In this document: piece after piece, positions 6,501-14,253 of the stretch
Layout of the letters: each line of letters opens with the position of its first letter
How positions within the stretch are numbered: position 1 is the first letter of the stretch
DNA from: an uncultured Collinsella sp.
Lineage (GTDB): Bacteria > Actinomycetota > Coriobacteriia > Coriobacteriales > Coriobacteriaceae
Length of the DNA stretch: 15,756 bases
Assembly: GCA_958446785.1 (NCBI GenBank)
Contig: CAUCXP010000013.1
Location: 1-15,756, forward strand
Reading direction: 5' to 3'
Position numbers and translations under genes: made by a program
Notes under the pieces: model-generated
What the model saw: only the letters and a program-made list of their open reading frames with translations
The model's database searches: none
What the model was told of the DNA's origin: nothing

Positions 6501-9500
6501 ATGAAAGCGAATTCGGATAAATCTAAGCAGAGTAATAAAGCGACGCGCCGTGTGCTGGCAGGCGTTTTGTGCGGAGCCTCCGTTTTGAGCCTGGTACTGT
6601 CGCTCGTCATGCCTCCGATCTCGCAGGCCATTGCCAACGATGCCCAGACGGTTTCTACCGAGGAAACTGTGATGGGGGGGGGTTCCTCAAGTGAGTCTAC
6701 TGATGTAGGCAACACCAACAACGGGGATACCGAAAACCAGAATAGTGACGATGCTGCGGGCGACGACGAAATCCAGCAGGAGGAGCAGCCCAAGGACGAG
6801 TCGCAGGCAGAAGAAAATGAAGCGATCGACGATGGCGCTGGTTCGTCAGCCGAGGAGGCTGTGGCGAGCGAAGAGACAGCCACGGACATCAAGAATGCCG
6901 GTGACTTGCAGGGAAAGCTTCTAGGCGTTGAGGAAAATCAAACCGCCAGCTTTACGCTTGCGGCTGATATTGACTTTCCTGGTGAAATCACACTTAACAA
7001 AGGCGGCAGCAATATCACCCTTGACCTAAGTGGTCATAAGATTAAGCACTCGAGCGCCGACAAGCCGTTATTCAATGTTGCCGGTGGTGCGTCACTTACA
7101 ATTAGGGATTCTGCACAGGTGGGTGAGACGGTCAGCGAGGGCCAGCAGCTAGCTGATCAGGGGCAGAGCCTGAATGCCGATAATTATGACAAGAATGCCG
7201 CCAATTATGGCAAGAATGCCGAACTGACTTACGATAACGATAACATTCCATCTAATCTTACCTACTACGTGACCGAATCGTCCCCGAGCGGAACAGGCAC
7301 AACCGAGACACTTGTCAAACATGACGTTGAGATTAAAGGCGCCATCGTGGCGTGCGGCGGCAACGCAAATCTAAAGCTCATCAATCTATATAACAACAAC
7401 GGCAAGGGCGGCACGTTTAACCTTGTGAGCGGCGTGATCACGCAAAAACAAGGCGGCAGCGTTAGCAGCTTGGTCTATGCCGAGAACGGCTCTACCGTCA
7501 ACATGCGCGGCGGCTATGTGTGTGGAGCTTCTGGCTCGGGTGCGGGCGGCGGAATTGAAATACACGGTAATTCGACCCTCGAGGTTTCCGGTGGCGTAAT
7601 TGCCGGCAACAGTGCTCCTAGTGGCGGTGGTGTGTATGCTAAAGACTCCACGGTCAACATAACTAATGGCGTAATCTCCGGCAACAGCACGCTTGCTACT
7701 GGTGTTGGTTTCGGCGGCGGCATCATGGCCGAAGGCGGCAGCGTTACTGTTTCTGGTGGCTACATTACTAACAATAAATATGCCAATTACTGTGGTAACG
7801 ATGGTAATGGCGATCATGGCGGTGCTGGACTTGCCGCTAAAAACGGTACTCATGTCACCATTTCGGGCGGCCAGATCACGGGCAACTATTCTGAGGAAGC
7901 CGGCGGCGGCGTCTATGTGACCGACATCGAACACCAAGGGGCGAGCTCGCGAAAGACAATGGCATGGCTCAACATTACGGGGGGAACTATTGCCTCTAAC
8001 GTGAGTTTTCGCTCTGAGGGTGCCGGCATTCGCGTGGGCCAGATGGTTGACGCGATGATAAAAGGAACGTCAAATTCAAATCCAGTCTATATCACTAATA
8101 ACCACTGCATGTCTCGCTTTGACTGGGGTGGAGGCGGCATCTTCGTCCAGGGCGATTCTAAGGTCGCGTCTAATGCTGGTAGGCTATTTGTCTATAACTC
8201 CTATATAAGCAGCAATGAGGCCGGTGGCTACGGTGGCGGCGTTGCGGTTTGCCCGACGGGTAAGACTTTGGTGACAGGCACCGACGGCACGGCGATTTTC
8301 GGTAATACTTCTGCCGGAAATGAGCAAAACGCGAACGACTACGAATCCGTGAGTAATACAGGCAATAACGGCACCCCCCATCTTTCCGGCGGTGGTCACG
8401 GTAAGGACCAGGACTCCGACGCCTACAATGCCGAAGTGTTTCGCGAAAACGGCCACGCGGACTTCTTCCTTGCGGCGGAGGGTCATACGACTCCGATCGC
8501 GGCGGTGATTGGCAAAATGCTTGGCGGCGGCGATGCTAAGTATCGGGGAAGCTTAGAGCTCCAGAAAGCCATTACTATCCCCGCTAACGGTGGCGTGCAG
8601 GTATATAAAAGCATCGGCCTGAGTTCGGATGTTAAGGCTCAAGACCCCGAGGCGATCAATGCGCGAAAGGCTGCGCTAGAGGCGGGCGCGACGTTTATCA
8701 CGGGCAATTATTCCTGGAACCATGGCGGCGGCATCATGTCGAACGGCGACCTGTACATGGGCGCGCCTGAGGACACGTATGTCTATCCGAGCCTCAAGCT
8801 CAAGGCGACCAAGAAGCTGGAAGGCCGCAAGCTCAATGATGGGGAGTTCTCCTTTACGGTGTATCGCAAGGATTCAGACGACCCTTTGGCTGGCACGACA
8901 GCTGGCACGACATTCAATCGCGACGTTTGCACCGAGGTTGGAACAGCAGCAAATGATGCAGAAGGCAGCATTACGTTCGACCTTGGTGAACAATTCGCAT
9001 CGAGTGGCGCGGGTAACGAAATCACATACTACTTGGTCGAAGACCCCGGTGGTGATTCTGGCATCACGTACGACTCCAGCGTGTATAAGATTGTGGTGAC
9101 GGCCGAAGATACCAAGACCTTGCTCATGTCTGTTCCGAGTAAAGAAAACTCAAGCCAACTGAAGGATCTTTACATCCATAACTACACGATTAAAAACGTC
9201 GGTGTAACCAAGTACGAATTCCGCGAGTCGTCTGGGAAGTGGGAGAACGTAAAAGCGAGGAGCAAGGTGCAGAAGAGTGGAGACTATTATCCAATTATCT
9301 GTGAGGGTGACTCCACGACTTTCACTAACAAGTTCACTCCGTACGACTCGAAGGGCTCCTGGACGCCTATGGCGACTAAGGTCGTTGAGGGTGGCGAGAT
9401 GAAGGAGTTCACGCTCCAGCTTGCGACCGACACAGATTTTACGGATATCGTTAGCAGCAAGTCCACCACTGCCGACGGCGACAAGTCCCAGACCCTGAGC

Positions 9501-9941
9501 TTCGACAAGATTGATTACAAACTCGATCAACTCGACCAGCTCGCGTCTGGCCCCGCTGGCCGTGGTGCTTCCAAGACCTTCACGTACTACGTGCGCGAGA
9601 AAGACGACGGTTCGCTGTTCTCGCACTATACGTACGACAAGTCGGTCTATCAGATTACGGTTAACGCGACTGACGACTCTAACCACCATATCGACGTCAC
9701 TGCGACCTACAAGCAGATTCAGGATCGTGATGGCAAGCCAGTGACCAACGACATGGGCCGCGAACTCACTGAAAGTTCCACCCCCACCTTCACCAACACC
9801 TACTCCACCTCTTTGCCCCTTTCTGGTATGTCGGGCGTCACTCTGACGTACCTTGCCGGCGCGGTGGTGCTTTGCGCTGCTGCGGCCTGGATGCACATTC
9901 GTCGCAAGGCGAATGCGAAGGGAGGTAAGCGTCGTGAATAA
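6501..9941 (+). CDS. Large LPXTG-type surface adhesin, probable pilus tip protein, phase-variable by a poly-G tract
   Basis: The 1146-aa protein is secreted and wall- or pilus-anchored. Residues 1-46 are a signal peptide (basic RR, then LSLVLSLV, cleavage near SQAIA). Residues 50-130 are an acidic Glu/Asp/Ser/Asn-rich linker. About 300-750 hold many GG-x-I-x-GN and GGGVY repeats, the pattern of a right-handed beta-helix. Two FctA-like pilin isopeptide domains follow (about 763-890, LKATKKLEGR to GITYD; about 951-1100, ATKVVEGG to YTYDKSVYQ). LPLSG at 1105-1109, a hydrophobic helix and a basic tail form the sorting signal. Size and domain order fit a tip adhesin, but this is inferred from family knowledge. 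A GGGGAGGAG site at 6486-6494 supports ATG 6501. Nine G at 6674-6682 lie in codons 58-61. The stop overlaps the next gene. GC is low here: 37% in a counted 60-nt sample at 7201-7260. Confidence 0.88.
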   Translation: MKANSDKSKQSNKATRRVLAGVLCGASVLSLVLSLVMPPISQAIANDAQTVSTEETVMGGGSSSESTDVGNTNNGDTENQNSDDAAGDDEIQQEEQPKDESQAEENEAIDDGAGSSAEEAVASEETATDIKNAGDLQGKLLGVEENQTASFTLAADIDFPGEITLNKGGSNITLDLSGHKIKHSSADKPLFNVAGGASLTIRDSAQVGETVSEGQQLADQGQSLNADNYDKNAANYGKNAELTYDNDNIPSNLTYYVTESSPSGTGTTETLVKHDVEIKGAIVACGGNANLKLINLYNNNGKGGTFNLVSGVITQKQGGSVSSLVYAENGSTVNMRGGYVCGASGSGAGGGIEIHGNSTLEVSGGVIAGNSAPSGGGVYAKDSTVNITNGVISGNSTLATGVGFGGGIMAEGGSVTVSGGYITNNKYANYCGNDGNGDHGGAGLAAKNGTHVTISGGQITGNYSEEAGGGVYVTDIEHQGASSRKTMAWLNITGGTIASNVSFRSEGAGIRVGQMVDAMIKGTSNSNPVYITNNHCMSRFDWGGGGIFVQGDSKVASNAGRLFVYNSYISSNEAGGYGGGVAVCPTGKTLVTGTDGTAIFGNTSAGNEQNANDYESVSNTGNNGTPHLSGGGHGKDQDSDAYNAEVFRENGHADFFLAAEGHTTPIAAVIGKMLGGGDAKYRGSLELQKAITIPANGGVQVYKSIGLSSDVKAQDPEAINARKAALEAGATFITGNYSWNHGGGIMSNGDLYMGAPEDTYVYPSLKLKATKKLEGRKLNDGEFSFTVYRKDSDDPLAGTTAGTTFNRDVCTEVGTAANDAEGSITFDLGEQFASSGAGNEITYYLVEDPGGDSGITYDSSVYKIVVTAEDTKTLLMSVPSKENSSQLKDLYIHNYTIKNVGVTKYEFRESSGKWENVKARSKVQKSGDYYPIICEGDSTTFTNKFTPYDSKGSWTPMATKVVEGGEMKEFTLQLATDTDFTDIVSSKSTTADGDKSQTLSFDKIDYKLDQLDQLASGPAGRGASKTFTYYVREKDDGSLFSHYTYDKSVYQITVNATDDSNHHIDVTATYKQIQDRDGKPVTNDMGRELTESSTPTFTNTYSTSLPLSGMSGVTLTYLAGAVVLCAAAAWMHIRRKANAKGGKRRE
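6674..6682 (+). repeat. Poly-G tract (G9) inside the adhesin coding sequence
   Basis: Nine consecutive G span the end of Met58 to Gly61. With ten G the frame ends at TGA after 64 residues; with eight G it ends at TAG after 68 residues. Only nine (or nine plus or minus three) G keeps the adhesin in frame. No other run of seven or more G occurs on this strand in the window. Confidence 0.85.
9921..9926 (+). promoter_or_regulatory. Ribosome binding site of the minor pilin, inside the adhesin gene
   Basis: GGAGGT lies 7 nt before GTG 9934 and within the last codons of the adhesin. It decides the GTG start and couples translation of the minor pilin to that of the adhesin. Confidence 0.8.
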
Positions 9942-11589
9942 GAAAGTTTGCTCCTTCCCGATCTTGTTTGCGCTGCTTACCCTCCTGATCGGCACCTGCG
10001 CGGTTGTGTTCCCCGCATCCGCGCAGGCCGCGCCGACCTCGACCGGTTCCATCACGGTGAGCGGCACCGTGGCGCGCAGCTACGACGCCTACCAGATCTT
10101 TAGCGCCAACGTCGTCGACGGCGACAGCGACGCCAAGATCGCCACCGACCTCGCCTGGGCAAGCGACGCCGTGCGCGACGCCGCGCTGCCTGTGCTGCAC
10201 AGCGCCGGCATGCCCAATTCCCAGACCACCGCGCAGGAAGCTGCCGAGTGGCTCAACACCGATTCCCACCTTACGAGCGCGCTGAGCGCGCAGCTCGCTC
10301 GTTCCCTCCAGAGCTCTGGCGCCGAGCTCGCGGCCCTCAACGCGGGCACGGCGGCCGAGCTGCCCTGCGGCTACTGGCTCATCGTCGCCGACGACGACGC
10401 CATCGCCCAGGGCGAGGCCGGCACCGCGCCGATCATGGCCCTGGTGGGCGGCAGCGCCGTCACCGTCAAGCCCAAGGCCGCGACCCCCAAGGTGGCCAAG
10501 CACGTGCTGGAGGACAGCACCGCCGCATGGCAGAAGGCCGCCGACGCCACGGTCGCCGACGACCTGTACTGGCGCCTCTCTGCCACGGTCCCGGCGGGGC
10601 TCACGGCCTACGACACCTACGCGGTGCGGTTCGTCGACACCATGAGCGCGGGGCTCGACCCCTCCAAGGTGGCCGCGAGCATGCGCGTGTACGTGGCGGC
10701 GGGCGCGGACGGTGGCTTCGACGCCGTCCAGACCGGCAAGGACGGCCGAGCCGACACCGAGCCCGCGAAGGGCTGGACCGACATCACGGCCCAGTGCGCC
10801 ACCAAGGTAGCGGTTGACGGAACCTTCACCGTGCGTACCGGCGACCTCATCGCCGCGCTCGGCGGGGCCGACGCCTTCACCGCGGGCGCCCGCGTGGTCG
10901 CCGTGTACAACGCGCCGCTCAACAGCGCGTGCAACCACGGCATCGCGAAGGGCAACCCCAACGAGGTCTACCTGCGTTACCCGCGCTCTCCCTTTGCCGA
11001 CCAGTTCAGCGATGCCGGCTTCACCAGCACGCCGAGCGACGATGCATGCGCCTACACCTGGGATCTCGCGCTCACCAAGCGCGGCAGCGACGGCGACAAG
11101 CCGCTGCCCGGGGCGGTCCTGAGCATCACCGACGACCGCGGTCGCGCGCTGGCGGCCGACGGCACGTGGGATGCGCAAGGCAAGGCCACCGTCACCACGG
11201 GCGAGGACGGCCGCGTGACCGTCTCGGGCGTGGACCCGGGCAAGCTGGAGGTCCGCGAGCTCAAGGCGCCCAAGGGCTACACCGCCTTTGAGGGCACGCG
11301 CTCCGTGACGGTCAAGGCCGAGGGCCTGGACGTCGACCAGGTGGCCGCCGCCAAGCCTAAGGTGACCGTATCGGCCGAAAGCCCTCTGCGAGTTGATGCC
11401 GCCGATGCCGGGAAGGGTTTAGTCGAGTTGTCGGTGCTTAACACCCCAAGTAACGAAGTGAGTCGAGGCTTTATGCCCTCGACGGGAGATAGAACGTTGG
11501 TGTTGGTAACGGCTTTGGCCGTCATCGGAGTAGTGGCTATTGTCGTCGCGCTCGTCATCAAGCGGGGAGGAGGTCGCCATGATAAATAA
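9934..11589 (+). CDS. Minor (basal/anchor) pilin, isopeptide-forming LPXTG-like protein
   Basis: From GTG 9934 the product is 551 aa. The start is set by GGAGGT at 9921-9926 and gives a clean signal peptide (VNKKVC, then hydrophobic LFALLTLLIG, cleavage near ASAQA). An N-terminal D1-like domain (ITVSGTVARSYDAYQIF onward) and a D2-like domain correspond to the same regions of the major pilin at 11711, so the two are paralogues. A CnaB-like domain follows (about 376-455) with lysine in LALTKRG and the glutamate motif VRELKAPKGY. The sorting signal is MPSTG (514-518), then a hydrophobic helix and RGGGRHDK. The D2 strand that reads LTYSNNP in the major pilin reads LRYPRSP here. It overlaps the adhesin by 8 nt. 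The body of the gene is very GC-rich (78% in a 60-nt sample at 10321-10380), dropping near the 3' end. The basal role is inferred. Confidence 0.85.
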   Translation: MNKKVCSFPILFALLTLLIGTCAVVFPASAQAAPTSTGSITVSGTVARSYDAYQIFSANVVDGDSDAKIATDLAWASDAVRDAALPVLHSAGMPNSQTTAQEAAEWLNTDSHLTSALSAQLARSLQSSGAELAALNAGTAAELPCGYWLIVADDDAIAQGEAGTAPIMALVGGSAVTVKPKAATPKVAKHVLEDSTAAWQKAADATVADDLYWRLSATVPAGLTAYDTYAVRFVDTMSAGLDPSKVAASMRVYVAAGADGGFDAVQTGKDGRADTEPAKGWTDITAQCATKVAVDGTFTVRTGDLIAALGGADAFTAGARVVAVYNAPLNSACNHGIAKGNPNEVYLRYPRSPFADQFSDAGFTSTPSDDACAYTWDLALTKRGSDGDKPLPGAVLSITDDRGRALAADGTWDAQGKATVTTGEDGRVTVSGVDPGKLEVRELKAPKGYTAFEGTRSVTVKAEGLDVDQVAAAKPKVTVSAESPLRVDAADAGKGLVELSVLNTPSNEVSRGFMPSTGDRTLVLVTALAVIGVVAIVVALVIKRGGGRHDK

Positions 11590-11593
11590 TTGT

Positions 11594-11602
11594 CCCCCCC
11601 CC
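11594..11602 (+). repeat. Poly-C tract (C9) between minor and major pilin genes
   Basis: Nine consecutive C start 5 nt after the minor pilin stop and end 108 nt before the major pilin ATG. It is non-coding on the + strand. It has the same length and strand-slippage potential as the G9 tract in the adhesin. Confidence 0.7.
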
Positions 11603-11710
11603 TTGCTCAATGGCGTACTGCCTCCGTAGCGAGTGGCGCGCAGGGAAATGAGCCTGCTGACTTTTGGTGATGACGAGAATTAAAGCAACCTCCAAGAAAG
11701 AGGTCCCAAC

Positions 11711-13495
11711 ATGAAAACAACCAAGAACATCGCACGCCTGGCAGTAACCGCCGGCCTCACCGCAGCGCTGAGCTTCGGCGGCGTCATGGCCCCGGTGACC
11801 ATGGCGTTTGCCGAGGGAACGGGGTCGACCGTCACGTTCGAGGACGCCGATTACGCTGCGTTCACGACCTATAAGGGTATCCAGATCTTCAAGGCAAAGG
11901 TCACGACGACCGGTGGGAATACGACGGTGAGTAGCATCGAATGGGCCAGCTCCGAAGCCCAAACTGCTGTCGTAAACGCCATCAAGACAAAGAATGTATC
12001 CTACGATAGCGAGAACGCACAGGATGCTGCCGATTGGCTTAGCACCAAATCTGAAGTTACCGGGACCGATTCGAAGGTTGCTAGCGACAACGTTCTCAGT
12101 CTAATCGCCGATGGCCTGAAGAGCAGCACCGCCTGGGAGGTGACGAGCGAGGGCAGTGCTGCTCTTTCCGGACTCGGCGCCGGCTACTGGCTCTTCCTCA
12201 CCGCTACTCCCGGTAAGCCTGCTGACAAGTCGACCGATGTGTTCACCTCTCCCGTCTACGCCGTGATCGACGGCGTGAACGCGACGACCGTTACGCCAAA
12301 GAAGGGCGTGCCCACTGTCGAGAAGAAGGTCCTCGACGATGCCGACGCCGCCGACATCAAGGGCTCCAACAAATGGAATGATGTCGCCGATTCCCAGATC
12401 GGCCAGGAAGTTAACTACAAGCTGACCGGCACGATCGCCAGCAACTACGCTACCTTTGGCACGTATGCTTACAAGTTCACCGACGGGCTTTCCAATGGCC
12501 TTGACTATGTCAAAGGCTCGGTTAAGGTGTACGCGCTGAACGGCGAGACTTACAGCGAGATTGAGTCGAGCAATTATACCGTGACGGATGCTGATGCTAG
12601 CAACAATAACACGCTGACGGTCGAGTTCAAGACCGGAGACGGCAAGAAGGGCCTCAAGGACGTCGCGAGCGTGACCGCCGACACCAAGATCGTTGTCTTC
12701 TACAAGGCAAAGCTCAACGGCAACGCCGTGATCGGCAACGCAACCGACGGCAACAAGGGCGGCAACCTCAACACCGTTAAGCTCACGTACTCTAACAACC
12801 CGTATGGAGACGGCACGGGTGACACGATTGAGGACACTGTCGCCGACTTCGCGTTCAAGCTCAACCTTAACAAGGTCGACCAGGGCACCGAGAAGGGCCT
12901 TAAGGGCGCTGTCTTCACCATTCAGTCCGCTGATGCGAACACTCAAGACCAGTATATCGCCTCGAAGGACGACCCCACCGCGGGCGTCGTCGCGGGCCAG
13001 CTCGTGACCGTTGCCGGCACCACCAGCCTTCCCGGTTACGTGAAGTTCACGTCTGGCGATAATGGCCAGATTGCCGTGAAAGGTCTCGATGAAGGCTCCT
13101 ACAAGGTGACCGAGGTCCAGGCTCCCAATGAGAAGTACACCAAGGCCAACCCCTTCACTTTCACCATCACCGCGACGTATGATGACGCGAGCATGAAGGT
13201 GACGGGCCTCACGGCGGCGGTTTCCAAGGCCGACGAGGGCCGCACCGACATCGCCTTCGGTAAGCTCGACGGCAATGACGGAGACAATAAGCTGACCGGT
13301 ACGGATGGCACCGGCACCAACGCCGCCACCGGTGAGATCACCATCAACGTCGGCAACACCAAGTCCGTCGGCCTCCCGCTGACCGGCCTCAACGGCGTGA
13401 CCTTCACTTGGATCGCTGGTGGCGCGGTGCTGTGCATCGGCGTGGCGCATCTCATCCGCAGCCGTAAGCAGGCTGAGGAGTCCGAGCAGGAGTAA
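11711..13495 (+). CDS. Major pilin subunit, isopeptide-forming, LPLTG sorting signal
   Basis: The 594-aa protein has a signal peptide (MKTTKNIARLAVTAGLTAAL, cleavage near TMAFA), an N-terminal D1-like domain (TTYKGIQIFKAKV), a D2 fimbrial isopeptide domain ending in LTYSNNPYGDG (358-368), and a CnaB domain (about 381-500) with lysines in LNLNKVD and the glutamate motif VTEVQAPNEKY. LPLTG (555-559) is followed by a membrane helix and RSRKQAEESEQE. This matches FimA/SpaA-type shaft pilins that a class C sortase polymerises through a pilin lysine; VTPKKGVPTVEKKV is a candidate site. AAGAAAGAGG (11694-11703) precedes ATG 11711. A 121-nt gap containing the C9 tract separates it from the minor pilin, so a separate promoter is possible although none is clear. 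A strong terminator follows at 13596. Confidence 0.9.
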   Translation: MKTTKNIARLAVTAGLTAALSFGGVMAPVTMAFAEGTGSTVTFEDADYAAFTTYKGIQIFKAKVTTTGGNTTVSSIEWASSEAQTAVVNAIKTKNVSYDSENAQDAADWLSTKSEVTGTDSKVASDNVLSLIADGLKSSTAWEVTSEGSAALSGLGAGYWLFLTATPGKPADKSTDVFTSPVYAVIDGVNATTVTPKKGVPTVEKKVLDDADAADIKGSNKWNDVADSQIGQEVNYKLTGTIASNYATFGTYAYKFTDGLSNGLDYVKGSVKVYALNGETYSEIESSNYTVTDADASNNNTLTVEFKTGDGKKGLKDVASVTADTKIVVFYKAKLNGNAVIGNATDGNKGGNLNTVKLTYSNNPYGDGTGDTIEDTVADFAFKLNLNKVDQGTEKGLKGAVFTIQSADANTQDQYIASKDDPTAGVVAGQLVTVAGTTSLPGYVKFTSGDNGQIAVKGLDEGSYKVTEVQAPNEKYTKANPFTFTITATYDDASMKVTGLTAAVSKADEGRTDIAFGKLDGNDGDNKLTGTDGTGTNAATGEITINVGNTKSVGLPLTGLNGVTFTWIAGGAVLCIGVAHLIRSRKQAEESEQE

Positions 13496-13595
13496 CGCTC
13501 GCTCACCCATCCCTTTGGCAGGTGGGATGTGATGGCCATGAGACTTGCGGACACTTTTCTCGTCCATCGACGTTCTTGCTTTGCCATCCTCTTTT

Positions 13596-13634
13596 CGGGG
13601 CAGACTCCGCACTGGAGTCTGCCCCGTTCTTTTT
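13596..13634 (+). terminator. Intrinsic terminator of the pilus locus
   Basis: CGGGGCAGACTCC (13596-13608) and GGAGTCTGCCCCG (13614-13626) form a perfect 13-bp stem with loop GCACT, followed by TTCTTTTT. Confidence 0.92.
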
Positions 13635-13671
13635 GGACAACGCAGCCAGCCTCCACCGTCCGATGCGGGCA

Positions 13672-13775
13672 CGTTCGTCATCGCGTTTCTTGACTCGTAT
13701 GAGGTTCGGTTTAAGGTCCGTGGGCGCACGCGCGGTGCGGACGGTAGAAGACATTTGCGCCGCGCGTGCAAATTA
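13672..13775 (+). pseudogene. Remnant of the 49-aa small membrane-protein gene
   Basis: Encodes FVIAFLDSYEVRFKVRG and onward as in the gene at 14104, but the start codon, ribosome binding site and hydrophobic N-terminus are missing: the upstream sequence is unrelated. The stop TAA of the intact copy (14251-14253) is TTA here (13773-13775), so the frame runs on. It is unlikely to be expressed as the original protein. Confidence 0.7.
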
Positions 13776-13805
13776 AAATGCCCGGGGTTAGAGGCCCGGG
13801 CATTT
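13776..13805. terminator. GC-rich bidirectional hairpin, copy 1
   Basis: AAATGCCCGGG (13776-13786) and CCCGGGCATTT (13795-13805) form a perfect 11-bp stem. A-rich and T-rich flanks allow termination in either direction (ATTTTAATTT on the minus strand), though T-runs are short. Confidence 0.65.
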
Positions 13806-14103
13806 AACAACGTCGGAAACTGGTCGCCCGCGCTCCTAAGTACTTACGCGGGGTGCGTCGTTTCCTGTAGCAATTGTATCCCGAATCGCCCAGCCGATCC
13901 GGGATATTCTGAAAACGCAAACACGTCGGGCAAACCCGGACAATGCGGCCAGGCTCCGCTGGATGAGGAATTGTGTTTATAACTATCGAACAAATGTTTG
14001 CAATTATTGCGTTTACCAGCTGCGGGTGCATGCACTCGCAGTAAAATGGCTTTGCGACGCATTCCGTGCGCGGGCGGCCGACGACTCGATCGGAGGTCAC
14101 CAT

Positions 14104-14253
14104 ATGCTGAAATTCCTTAACGCGCTCGCCGCCCTCGCGGCGGTGGGCTCGTTCGTCATCGCGTTTCTTGACTCGTATGAGGTTCGGTTTAAGGTCCGTG
14201 GGCGCACGCGCGGTGCGGACGGTAGAAGGCAGTTGCGCCGCAAGCGCAAATAA
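14104..14253 (+). CDS. 49-aa small membrane protein with basic tail, function unknown
   Basis: ATG 14104 has a strong ribosome binding site, GGAGGT at 14092-14097, 6 nt upstream. Residues 3-21 (KFLNALAALAAVGSFVIAF) form one hydrophobic helix; the remaining 28 residues are strongly basic, with ten Arg and four Lys, and end in RRKRK. This predicts a single-pass inner-membrane peptide with a cytoplasmic, possibly nucleic-acid- or lipid-binding, tail. I recognise no family. It is followed 1 nt later by a GC-rich hairpin, and its 3' two-thirds plus downstream sequence are duplicated at 13672. It could be a stress or toxin-like small protein; no function is shown by sequence. Confidence 0.65.
   Translation: MLKFLNALAALAAVGSFVIAFLDSYEVRFKVRGRTRGADGRRQLRRKRK

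Larger units (their letters stand above)
13672..13920 (+). repeat. Tandem duplication, copy 1 (about 249 bp)
   Basis: Aligns with 14150-14400. The first 79 bp (13672-13750) are identical to 14150-14228; the rest is similar but carries many substitutions. It includes a terminator-like hairpin, a CCCGCG...CGCGGG hairpin (13827-13852) with TAAGTACTTA inside, and the conserved block ATTGTATCCCGAATCGCCCA (13873-13892). Confidence 0.9.
13496..14103 (+). other. Non-coding stretch after the pilus locus
   Basis: About 600 nt without an intact gene. It holds the pilus terminator (13596-13634), a remnant copy of the small gene found at 14104 with its terminator and non-coding tail (13672-13920), and an AT-richer segment (13921-14090) that should contain the promoter of that small gene. 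I cannot name a convincing -35/-10 pair there. Confidence 0.6.

Noticed and set aside
7979..7984. G6 run in the adhesin as another slippage site
   Set aside because: Six G is within the ordinary range for this GC content and much less prone to slippage than the G9 tract.
9838..11178. 446-codon minus-strand frame opposite the minor pilin
   Set aside because: It is Arg/Gly/Ala/Val-rich with no recognisable motif, and arises from the very high GC of the pilin gene.
12101..13810. 569-codon open frame on the minus strand opposite the major pilin
   Set aside because: The plus-strand pilin has a signal peptide, known domains, a sorting signal and a terminator. The minus frame is a GC-rich shadow with low-complexity translation and no ribosome binding site.
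13860..13910. tRNA-like fold around the conserved non-coding block
   Set aside because: The hairpins do not make a cloverleaf: there is no T-loop GTTCRA motif and no acceptor stem pairing.
13545..13982. 145-codon plus-strand frame over the remnant small gene
   Set aside because: It crosses the pilus terminator and the hairpin at 13776-13805, has no ribosome binding site, and only its middle resembles the 49-aa protein. It is a stop-loss remnant, not a gene.
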